Shown here piece by piece: positions 1-5,814 of a DNA stretch of 8,903 nt. The notes under the pieces are model-generated. The model was not told the origin of the DNA. It worked only from the letters and a program-made list of their open reading frames with translations, and ran no database searches. Within the stretch, counting starts at the first letter, position 1. Every line of letters begins with the position of its first letter. The stretch comes from WTJX01 sp045106295 (GTDB lineage: Bacteria > Bacteroidota > Bacteroidia > Cytophagales > JAAEPT01): contig JBGCEI010000090.1 in the NCBI GenBank assembly GCA_045106295.1, positions 1 through 8,903 of the forward strand. The letters run 5' to 3'. Made by a program: the position numbers and the translations under genes.

Positions 1-975
1 AGGCATTTTTTTTTTTTTTGAAATACTACTACTACGTAAAATATAAACAAATAAAGGGTCTGTAGTAATAGGAAGTTTTTTTATATCCTCATTCTCTAAA
101 AACCAATTAATCTGATTTGATATTTTATCACCATATTTTTCAGCAAAAAAGAAATTTCTAGCTATACCTAGCCGATTTTCAGTGGTTACAGTTGTCTCTC
201 CTAATGCTGTATAAGTTCCAAAAGGGGTTAAAGAGAAGGTTGTAGACCATTCGAACATTTCTTGAACTCTTATATCTTTATAATAATTACCTATTCCTGT
301 AAAATCCATAACATCAATTATGCCGTTTTTAGCAAGTCTTCCACTATTCATTCTAGCATGAAAATACCCGGAAGAACTTGTCCAAGAATTATCTTCAGCT
401 AGTGAATAAGTAAATAAACGTTCATCGTATAATGTTTTCCATTTATTAATTTCTAATGTATCCCTTTTGAAAATAGAGTATAAAAGATTAATGCCATATT
501 CTGCTAATTTCCATGAAGCTGGGTTGTTGAGATAAAACTGAGCTACTGTATCAATATTTGCCAAACTCTCCTGTTTTTCTTCTAAGGAAAGATCATTATA
601 TATAATATCTAATGCAATTATTGCATAAAACTGAGTAGCTGCAGGTGGCACATATGCAGCAAATTCTTTATGATTTAACTCCCCTACCTTATTTGCCCAT
701 TGGTCTAGCTTTGAAAGAATTCTTTGCTTATACCATGGATGTGGTGAAAGTATATACATTAAACTACTAGAATAAAGAGATATTGAAATATTAGAGCTGT
801 TCCATCTTGTTGAACAATAATCACGAATTTCTTTGAAAAATGGATCTTTAAGTTTTTCTCTTAAATCGGGATAAGTGTCTTTTGTTACAATTAGAAAAGG
901 GTGTTGTAGGTTTTCCTCTGTTCCAAATGCAGTGAACTGGATTAATATTAATAATAAAAGGATATTTTTTTTCAC
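1..975 (-). CDS. Heparinase II/III-like secreted polysaccharide lyase, 3' end beyond window
   Basis: 325 codons are open from a GTG at 975-973 to the window edge, with no stop reached. An in-frame TAA lies two codons upstream, so GTG is the only reasonable start. Residues 1-18 (MKKNILLLLILIQFTAFG) form a signal peptide, so the product is exported. The mature part opens with HPFLIVTKDTYPDLREKL. It has a mid-region AEDNSWTSSSGYFHAR (about 193-208) and then SLTPFGTYTALGETT (about 248-262). This order matches the N-terminal alpha/alpha-toroid of heparinase II/III and alginate-lyase-like enzymes, where a 'DGsw..GpgY' segment precedes 'tPdG....GDs'. The C-terminal beta-sandwich half would lie outside the window. 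The substrate cannot be read; uronic-acid glycans are usual for the family. The gene stands alone on its strand next to the broken thiL. The family call is by remembered pattern only. Confidence 0.6.
   Translation of the reverse strand, partial: MKKNILLLLILIQFTAFGTEENLQHPFLIVTKDTYPDLREKLKDPFFKEIRDYCSTRWNSSNISISLYSSSLMYILSPHPWYKQRILSKLDQWANKVGELNHKEFAAYVPPAATQFYAIIALDIIYNDLSLEEKQESLANIDTVAQFYLNNPASWKLAEYGINLLYSIFKRDTLEINKWKTLYDERLFTYSLAEDNSWTSSSGYFHARMNSGRLAKNGIIDVMDFTGIGNYYKDIRVQEMFEWSTTFSLTPFGTYTALGETTVTTENRLGIARNFFFAEKYGDKISNQINWFLENEDIKKLPITTDPLFVYILRSSSISKKKKMP
6..19. repeat. 14-nt T homopolymer (poly-A in the coding strand)
   Basis: Fourteen consecutive T bases on the plus strand encode SKKKKM (residues 319-324) of the lyase on the minus strand. 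The frame stays open across the tract and continues to Pro at the window edge. A run this long is prone to replication or transcription slippage and to sequencing or assembly error. Confidence 0.9.
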
Positions 976-1043
976 TCTTTATTTGTTAATAATTATTAGT
1001 TATAAAGTACAATTATAAAGAATATAGTAAGTAAATCGAATGT

Positions 1044-1058
1044 TTATAACGGTTATAA
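1044..1058. promoter_or_regulatory. 15-bp palindrome, candidate operator
   Basis: TTATAAC-G-GTTATAA is a perfect 7-bp inverted repeat around a single central base. It lies about 70 bp upstream of the lyase GTG start, a position where a transcription factor site could control that gene. It is AT-rich, so chance occurrence is possible, and no regulator is encoded nearby. The function is inferred from symmetry and position only. Confidence 0.25.
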
Positions 1059-1077
1059 CGTGTTTAAAAGTGTTTTA

Positions 1078-1149
1078 CTCACTAAGTGAGATTTATTGTC
1101 TCGAAGCTTGCTTCGTTGACAAAAAATAGTTCCAATTGAATGCTTCGAG
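1078..1149. repeat. Cluster of inverted repeats between thiL remnant and lyase gene
   Basis: Three symmetric elements lie together. CTCACT-A-AGTGAG occupies 1078-1090. CGAAGC-TT-GCTTCG occupies 1102-1115, flanked by TTGTC (1096-1100) and GACAA (1118-1122), which extend the stem past a bulge. CTCGAAGC at 1100-1107 is also perfectly complementary to GCTTCGAG at 1142-1149. The first CGAAGC arm can therefore pair with either downstream copy. In the thiL direction (minus strand) these lie just after the thiL stop and could end or stabilise transcripts. No T-run follows the stems on either strand, so this is not a canonical intrinsic terminator. Confidence 0.45.
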
Positions 1150-1157
1150 GATCTTTA

Positions 1158-1474
1158 CTAAAAATGAACCCACCCCTGTGCTTCAATAGGAATTTGTCTT
1201 CCAGATTCTGAGATAAGAGTCATCTTTTTATCTTCTGTAGTAATGCCAATAGCAGTAATATCAGGATGTGATTTTACTTTTTCGAAATCTTCTCTTGTAA
1301 GCGTAAATAATAGCTCATAATCTTCCCCTCCGTTCAATGCTGCAGTAGTACCGCTTATTTTAAATTCCATCGCCTGAGCCACTGTTTCGTGAGCAAGAGG
1401 TATTTCTTTATCATAAATAATAGCTCCTATGTTCGACTGTGCACAAATATGCATAAGCTCAGAAGCTAAACCAT
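1158..1474 (-). pseudogene. thiL: thiL remnant: C-terminal third of thiamine-monophosphate kinase
   Basis: The frame reads GLASELMHICAQSNIG at its left junction, then NGGEDYELLFT, and ends QGWVHF with a TAG stop. These are the C-terminal hallmarks of ThiL, the AIR-synthase-fold kinase that phosphorylates thiamine monophosphate to thiamine diphosphate with ATP. The remaining ~105 codons compare with roughly 340 in a full Bacteroidota ThiL. The N-terminal ATP- and Mg-binding half is absent. The family pattern is S-D-G-L-A-S-E. Here the Gly codon at 1472-1470 is preceded by TAT instead of an Asp codon, and then by an in-frame TAA at 1478-1476, which places the break at 1474/1475. The internal ATG at 1454 could only start a 98-residue piece that should not be catalytic. 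The break adjoins a truncated IS256-family element. Confidence 0.88.
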
Positions 1475-2317
1475 ATTAGCAGATAGCTTAAAGTAAGATT
1501 ATAGGTCTTTATGGTTTGGGGATGAGTTATCGAGATATTAGTACACACATCAAAGAAATGTACAATGAAAGCATTTCAGCGCAAACGCTTAGTGAGATTA
1601 CAGATCGTATCATTCCATCAGTAAAGTCATGGCAGAGAAGACCTTTACAAGCTGTTTATCCCATTGTATGGTTAGATGCTATGCACTATAAGGTGAGAGA
1701 AGGGGGACAAGTAGTTAGCCGAGCTATTTATAATGTTTTAGCTATTAATAAAGAGGGTAAGAAAGAGCGTATTGGTGTATATGTTTCTGAAAATGAAGGT
1801 GCTAAATTTTGGCTTTCTGTTCTGACAGACCTTAAAAACAGAGGTTTAGAAGATATCTTAATTGCTTGTACAGATAACTTGAAAGGATTTAGTGAATCGA
1901 TCCATAGTATCTTTCCTAAAACAGAAATACAGAAATGTGTAATACACGAAATTCGTACTCAATCAAGTACATTGCTAGTAAAGATCAGAAATCATTCATC
2001 AAAGACTTAAAACCTGTTTATCAGGCTGTAAGTCTTAGTGAAGCAGAAATGAAGTTACTAGAGCTAGAGGAAAAGTGGGGTAAGAAATATACTTTGGTTA
2101 TTCAGTCATGGCAAAATAATTGGGAAGAGTTGACAGCTTATTTTCAGTATGATCAAAGTATTAGAAAGATCATTTATACTACTAATGCAGTAGAAGGCTT
2201 TCATCGTGAAATAAGAAAAGTAACAAAAACAAAAGGTGCTTTTCCTACCGATATGTCTTTGCTAAAATTAGTGTATTTGGCTAGTGAAAATATTGCTAAA
2301 AAATGGACAGAGTTTAA
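1475..2317 (+). mobile_element. Decayed IS256-family insertion sequence, both ends missing or unclear
   Basis: The stretch contains most of one IS256-family transposase frame and no other gene. Recognisable transposase homology starts near 1492 (SKIIGLYGLGMSYRDI) and fades after KKWT at about 2309. The element therefore lacks the first ~130 codons, and the start side shows no terminal inverted repeat. Bases 1475-1491 between thiL and the transposase homology are unassigned. TTTACACT at 2318-2325 loosely resembles the TTTACAC often found in IS256-type terminal repeats, but there is no left partner to confirm it. I see no target-site duplication. Boundaries are approximate. Confidence 0.8.
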
Positions 2318-2390
2318 TTTACACTACCCCTGTATACCCTTTACAGTGTTAACTTCAAATCGCTCCATATATCGACTCCTTAAAAAGTAA
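1492..2390 (+). pseudogene. IS256-family (mutator-type) transposase, headless and frameshifted
   Basis: The frame lacks its N-terminal ~130 codons and has TAA immediately before 1492. From there it matches the DDE catalytic part of IS256 transposases. All three acidic residues survive: Asp in WLDAMHYKVR (codon 1675-1677), Asp in ACTDNLKGF (1873-1875), and Glu in TTNAVEGFHR (2193-2195). The first segment reads KCVIHEIR and then goes off-frame after CGT at 1954-1956. Family-like sequence resumes as SIKYIASKD from 1959 in another frame. Restoring one A at 1957 would give R-N-S-I-K-Y, so a single-base deletion is the simplest cause. After KKWT the tail bears no family resemblance and reads into the last 11 bases of aroA on the opposite strand. 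No functional transposase can be made. Confidence 0.88.
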
Positions 2391-3597
2391 ACCCAGCACT
2401 ATCTAAATCGGCCCAGAAGTCAGGGTATGACTTATTCACAACCAAAGGGTCATCAATATCTAATTCAGTAAGTAAAGCCAAAGGAGCATAAGCCATTGCC
2501 ATCCTATGGTCATGGTAAGTTGCTATTGTAGTCTTTTGGGCATTGAACTTAGCGTTTTTGATTTCGATTACCTCATCACCTTCAATAGATACTGTTACGT
2601 CGAATTTCTTTAATTCATTAGCAATAGCATCTATTCGGTCTGTTTCTTTTATTCTAAGGCTTTCCAATCCTTCCATTCGGATATCTATTCCTTTCACAGC
2701 ACAGATTACAGAAATAGTTTGTGCTATGTCAGGGCAGTGAGTGAAATCCCAAGTTAAAGAATCAACGTGTCCTTTTTTGGTTAATAAAACGCCTGTTTCA
2801 TTGAAAGTAGTGGCTACGCCTAGTTGGTCCATTAGTTCTACTAATACACTATCGCCTTGTAGTGAATCTTTTCGTAAACCATTCAACTGAATGTTAGCTT
2901 CTTCAGCCAAAGCAGCTATGCTGTACCAGTAACTTGCTCCAGACCAGTCTGCTTCTATGGTGTAATCGTTTCCAGTGTATTCCTGAGGTGCAATAGAAAT
3001 ACTGTTTCCTTCCCAAGTAGATTCCACTCCGAAATGACGCATTAAATTCAGGGTCATTAAAATGTAGGGTTTAGAACCTATTTTCCCTGTTAGGTTTAAT
3101 TCTAACCCTTTAGGTAAATAAGGAGCAATCATTAATAAAGCAGAAATGTACTGGCTGCTTACATCCCCACGGATAGTTAATTTATTTGTTCCAGCATAAG
3201 TAAATCCTTCAATTTGGTGTGGAGGATAACCATCATTATTTGTGTAAGAAACAGAAGCCCCTAGTTCACGTAACGCATCTACTAAAATGCCGATAGGGCG
3301 TTCTTGCATACGTTGTGTGCCAGTCATTAATTTATTTAATCCCTTTGCCGCAGCAAAAGCAGTTAAGAAACGCATAGTAGTACCAGCATCCAGTACATCC
3401 CAAGTCTCACTATCCATTTTACTGAGCAATAGCTGCATCGTTTGTGTATCTCTTGCATTAGCCAAACGACTCAAATTGGAAAGGTCTCCAGATAAAGCAT
3501 TGATAATTAATGCTCTGTTACTCTCACTTTTCGAAGAAGCTAAATCAATGGTGCAATTGACTGTTCCGCTATGTTTTTTTAGTTGTAGTACGTCCAT
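2380..3597 (-). CDS. aroA: EPSP synthase (3-phosphoshikimate 1-carboxyvinyltransferase)
   Basis: This cytoplasmic enzyme transfers the enolpyruvyl group of PEP to shikimate-3-phosphate, the sixth shikimate-pathway step. At 405 residues it is slightly shorter than the ~427-residue E. coli enzyme but complete at both ends. Visible motifs in order are SKSESNRAL (22-30, with the phosphate-binding Lys23), DAGTTMRFLTA (70-80), QERPIG (98-103), SSQYISAL (147-154), and FTHCPD with the catalytic Asp290. They continue with LRIKETDR (314-321, Glu318), DHRMAMA (363-369) and NKSYPDFW (388-395, Lys389). The PG usually preceding SKS is replaced by AS, and the MRP of the glyphosate-contact loop is MRF. The start follows an AGGA site inside the 13-bp gap after aroB, so the two are co-transcribed. 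The stop overlaps the tail of the transposase remnant. Confidence 0.96.
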   Translation of the reverse strand: MDVLQLKKHSGTVNCTIDLASSKSESNRALIINALSGDLSNLSRLANARDTQTMQLLLSKMDSETWDVLDAGTTMRFLTAFAAAKGLNKLMTGTQRMQERPIGILVDALRELGASVSYTNNDGYPPHQIEGFTYAGTNKLTIRGDVSSQYISALLMIAPYLPKGLELNLTGKIGSKPYILMTLNLMRHFGVESTWEGNSISIAPQEYTGNDYTIEADWSGASYWYSIAALAEEANIQLNGLRKDSLQGDSVLVELMDQLGVATTFNETGVLLTKKGHVDSLTWDFTHCPDIAQTISVICAVKGIDIRMEGLESLRIKETDRIDAIANELKKFDVTVSIEGDEVIEIKNAKFNAQKTTIATYHDHRMAMAYAPLALLTELDIDDPLVVNKSYPDFWADLDSAGFTF

Positions 3598-3605
3598 TTT
3601 ACTAA

Positions 3606-3610
3606 TCCTA
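3606..3610 (-). promoter_or_regulatory. Ribosome binding site of aroA
   Basis: On the minus strand TAGGA sits 8 bases before the aroA ATG, wholly inside the 13-bp gap after the aroB stop. It is one of few Shine-Dalgarno-like sites in the window. It supports the chosen aroA start and suggests coupled translation of the pair. Confidence 0.6.
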
Positions 3611-4663
3611 TTAAAGGCTAATGTAATAATTGATAGCCTCAGTTATTTCTTTTTCGTTAATCGGAATATTTACAATGCCTTTTCCTACTTTTTCTAGTAA
3701 AGTGCATTTAATCTCTTTGTTTTCGTTTTTCTTATCCTGTAAAATAGTAGGTAAGATCAGTTCAGCCAAATTTTCTTTTAGCTCTACTTTTCCGTACACA
3801 GACAAAATATAAGTTGTTACCTCTTTTAAGTCAGTTTCAGAAATGTAGCCTTTTGTGTGTGAAAGGTACGCTTCTGTAATCATCCCTACGGCAATGGCTT
3901 CACCATGCAATAAACGATTAGGAGTCGTTAAATAATGGCTTTCAATTCCGTGACCAATTGTATGTCCAAAGTTCAATACTTTTCTCCATCCTTTCTCTAA
4001 TGGGTCTTCTTCCACTACCTGTGCTTTGATGTCAATAGAGTGAGGAACTAGCTCATTCCAATTCATTGCCTCATAAGGCGTAGCTTTTATTTTTTGCCAT
4101 TCATCAGCATCAGAAATTAAACAATGTTTAATGATTTCTGCGTAACCGGAACGGACTTCTTTGACTTCTAACGTATCTAAAAAAACAGTGTCTATTAATA
4201 CTGCATTAGGTTCTTTGAAAAAGCCGATGTGGTTTTTAAACGAATGAAAGTCGATACCTAATTTACCACCTACGCTAGCATCTACTTGAGAAAGTAGGGT
4301 AGTAGGTATTTGAATAAAATCGATTCCTCTTTTGTACGATGCTGCACAAAAACCACCCATATCACCAATTACTCCTCCACCTAAATTAATCATTAATGCC
4401 TTTCTGTCTAACTGGGAGTCAGTCATGTGTTGCCAAATGATTTCACAGGTAGCTAATGTTTTGTTTTCTTCACCACTTTTAATTTTTACGACATAAGACC
4501 CTTTGATCAGGTGTGAAATTATTGGTAAGCAGTGTTCGTATGTGTTTTCGTCTACCAGTACAATAATATTTGAATAGGTGTGTTTACCTAAGTATGAAGA
4601 CAAGGTGTCTCCTACAGAGCCAATATGTATTGATTTTTTTTCTAGTAGAGTTGACATACTCAT
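3611..4663 (-). CDS. aroB: 3-dehydroquinate synthase
   Basis: This NAD- and divalent-metal-dependent cytoplasmic enzyme converts DAHP to 3-dehydroquinate, the second shikimate-pathway step. At 350 residues it is full length. NAD-binding elements are GEENK (64-68), GGGVIGDMGGF (95-105) and TTLLSQVDASVGGK (121-134). Metal ligands are Glu176 in SGYAEIIKH, His234 in NFGHTIGH and His253 in LLHGEAIA. A second Met at residue 3 is an equally plausible start. No Shine-Dalgarno sequence precedes either, and the ATG lies only 10 bases after the U-tract of the terminator behind tpiA. It is the first gene of an aroB-aroA pair. No promoter motif fits between that terminator and the start, so expression depends on readthrough or on a promoter within tpiA. 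Confidence 0.97.
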   Translation of the reverse strand: MSMSTLLEKKSIHIGSVGDTLSSYLGKHTYSNIIVLVDENTYEHCLPIISHLIKGSYVVKIKSGEENKTLATCEIIWQHMTDSQLDRKALMINLGGGVIGDMGGFCAASYKRGIDFIQIPTTLLSQVDASVGGKLGIDFHSFKNHIGFFKEPNAVLIDTVFLDTLEVKEVRSGYAEIIKHCLISDADEWQKIKATPYEAMNWNELVPHSIDIKAQVVEEDPLEKGWRKVLNFGHTIGHGIESHYLTTPNRLLHGEAIAVGMITEAYLSHTKGYISETDLKEVTTYILSVYGKVELKENLAELILPTILQDKKNENKEIKCTLLEKVGKGIVNIPINEKEITEAINYYISL

Positions 4664-4673
4664 TAATTAAAGT

Positions 4674-4710
4674 AAAAAACGACTTTGGACAAGAGAGGCC
4701 AAAGTCGTTT
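4674..4710 (-). terminator. Strong intrinsic terminator after tpiA
   Basis: The minus strand carries a perfect 12-bp stem, AAACGACTTTGG pairing with CCAAAGTCGTTT, around a 10-base pyrimidine-rich loop (CCTCTCTTGT). The stem's final Ts continue into a T-run (TTTTTT) and then ACTTT. It lies 27 bases after the tpiA stop and just before aroB, so it should end tpiA transcripts or limit readthrough into aroB-aroA. Confidence 0.85.
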
Positions 4711-4737
4711 GATTAGATTTTGTAATTGAAAAGTAGC

Positions 4738-5493
4738 TTAGAATGCGTTTACAATCGCAGCAAAATCATCAGCTTTCAATGCTGCACCACCAATTAGACC
4801 ACCGTCTACATCAGCGCAAGCAAATAATTCTTGAGCATTTCCTGGCTTACAGCTACCACCGTATAAGATAGAAGTTTCGTCCGCTACACTTTGACCGTAT
4901 TTAGAAGCAACGTGCTTTCTAATTACAGCGTGTATTTCTTGAGCTTGCTCACTAGAAGCTGTTACTCCTGTACCGATAGCCCAGATAGGTTCGTAAGCGA
5001 TTACTACTTTTTTAAATTCTTCTTCAGATAAGTGGAAAAGACTTTCTGTAATCTGAGAGTTTACAAAGTCGAAGTGAATTCCAGCTTCTCTCTGTGCTAA
5101 CGTTTCACCACAACAGAAAAGAGGAGTCAATCCGTCAGCTAATACTTTGTCTACTTTTTCTTTGATGAACTCATTGCTTTCGTTGAAGTATTCTCTTCTT
5201 TCACTGTGTCCTAAGATGACGTGAGAAGCACCAACAGACTGTAACATAGCTGTAGAAATCTCTCCAGTGTATGCGCCACTATCTTTTGTATGGCAGTTTT
5301 GAGCACCTAATTTTACTTTTGCAGAACCATTTAATGCAGCGTTTACTGATTCTAAGTTGATTGCTGGAGGACAGATTACAACATCTACGTCGTTAGAATT
5401 AGCGACAGCAGAAGCTACTTCTTTTGCTAATTGGCTAGCACTTTTGCTGTCTGTATTCATTTTCCAGTTACCAGCTACTATTTTCTTTCTCAT
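4738..5493 (-). CDS. tpiA: Triose-phosphate isomerase
   Basis: This cytoplasmic TIM-barrel enzyme interconverts dihydroxyacetone phosphate and glyceraldehyde-3-phosphate in glycolysis and gluconeogenesis. At 251 residues it is the normal length and complete. Catalytic residues are visible: Asn9 and Lys11 in AGNWKMN, His96 in ILGHSERR, and Glu168 in AYEPIWAIGTG. The phosphate-gripping loop is WAIGTGVTAS; Val stands where many family members have Lys. The C-terminal phosphate-binding segments ILYGGSCKPGN and GGLIGGAALKADDF are intact. The MRKKIVAGNWKMN opening fixes the start. No Shine-Dalgarno sequence is evident. A TAnnTTTG promoter element lies about 40 bases upstream and a strong terminator follows the stop, so tpiA can be transcribed as a single gene. 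Confidence 0.98.
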   Translation of the reverse strand: MRKKIVAGNWKMNTDSKSASQLAKEVASAVANSNDVDVVICPPAINLESVNAALNGSAKVKLGAQNCHTKDSGAYTGEISTAMLQSVGASHVILGHSERREYFNESNEFIKEKVDKVLADGLTPLFCCGETLAQREAGIHFDFVNSQITESLFHLSEEEFKKVVIAYEPIWAIGTGVTASSEQAQEIHAVIRKHVASKYGQSVADETSILYGGSCKPGNAQELFACADVDGGLIGGAALKADDFAAIVNAF

Positions 5494-5534
5494 GGGTTAA
5501 TTTTATTAAGAGGTACTTTTTCTTTTCTAAGAAG

Positions 5535-5542
5535 CAAAGATA
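5535..5542 (-). promoter_or_regulatory. Candidate tpiA promoter (-7 element)
   Basis: The minus strand reads TATCTTTG, a perfect match to the Bacteroidota -7 consensus TAnnTTTG. It is placed to give a leader of roughly 35 bases before the tpiA ATG. The nearest TTTG-like -33 element, TTTTTG at 5574-5569, is 26 bases away instead of the usual ~19-21, which weakens the call. Confidence 0.45.
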
Positions 5543-5650
5543 CGTTTTTGTTTTAATTTTTTTAGAATCAAAAAGAAGCTATTTTTTTGAGGAAAGATAG
5601 GGCGTTGATTAATGTCTTGTTGATTTGTGATTTCTTTTTTTGCTAGTGTT

Positions 5651-5681
5651 TTTACAAGTAGCTAGAATATGTTTAGATTTG
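5651..5681 (+). promoter_or_regulatory. Candidate promoter for the small frame and radical SAM gene
   Basis: TAGATTTG at 5674-5681 matches the Bacteroidota -7 consensus TAnnTTTG exactly. A weaker TTTA (5651-5654), standing for TTTG at -33, lies 19 bases upstream. Initiation would fall near 5687, about 40 bases before the small frame at 5729 and about 130 bases before the radical SAM start. Confidence 0.4.
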
Positions 5682-5728
5682 ATATAAACCTTTTTTGATT
5701 GTTACAGAATGGTAAAGGAATTGTATAG

Positions 5729-5812
5729 ATGAACGAATGTTCTTTTCTTTTTGGTGCTTGGCTTTTTAGCTGGTTAAATTCCATTAGTAAGATAACGGAT
5801 AATCAATTATAG
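5729..5812 (+). CDS. Putative 27-residue leader or small membrane peptide upstream of radical SAM gene
   Basis: An ATG frame of 27 codons begins MNECSFLFGAWLFSWLNS and ends in DNQL with TAG at 5810-5812. It is preceded by AAGGAA (5715-5720) at the ideal 8-base spacing and by a TAnnTTTG promoter element. Its stop lies 2 bases before the radical SAM ATG in a different frame, an arrangement typical of translational coupling, and the radical SAM gene has no ribosome binding site of its own. The middle (SFLFGAWLFSWL) is hydrophobic and could span a membrane. It resembles no family I know. A regulatory leader peptide, a small membrane protein or a substrate of the neighbouring enzyme are all possible. 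Chance is also possible at this length. Confidence 0.35.
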   Translation: MNECSFLFGAWLFSWLNSISKITDNQL

Positions 5813-5814
5813 AT

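Noticed and set aside
1102..1122. Intrinsic terminator for thiL
   Set aside because: The stem is present, but on the minus strand AATAAATC follows in place of a U-tract, and on the plus strand A-rich sequence follows.
1951..1960. Programmed -1 frameshift in the transposase
   Set aside because: There is no slippery heptamer and the copy is already truncated. A plain one-base deletion is simpler.
2543..2740. 65-residue plus-strand frame inside aroA
   Set aside because: It is antisense to a fully motif-supported aroA and shows no family resemblance or start signals.
3287..3812. Plus-strand frames of 136 and 60 residues opposite aroA/aroB
   Set aside because: They are shadows of well-supported minus-strand genes, with low-complexity hydrophobic content from complementary codons.
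5737..5769. 10-codon frame MFFSFWCLAF
   Set aside because: It is too short, has no ribosome binding site, and lies out of frame inside the better-supported 27-codon frame.
5494..5814. Riboswitch or structured RNA in the tpiA/radical SAM divergent region
   Set aside because: I found no conserved riboswitch core and no strong stems. The region is T-rich, with promoter-like elements only.
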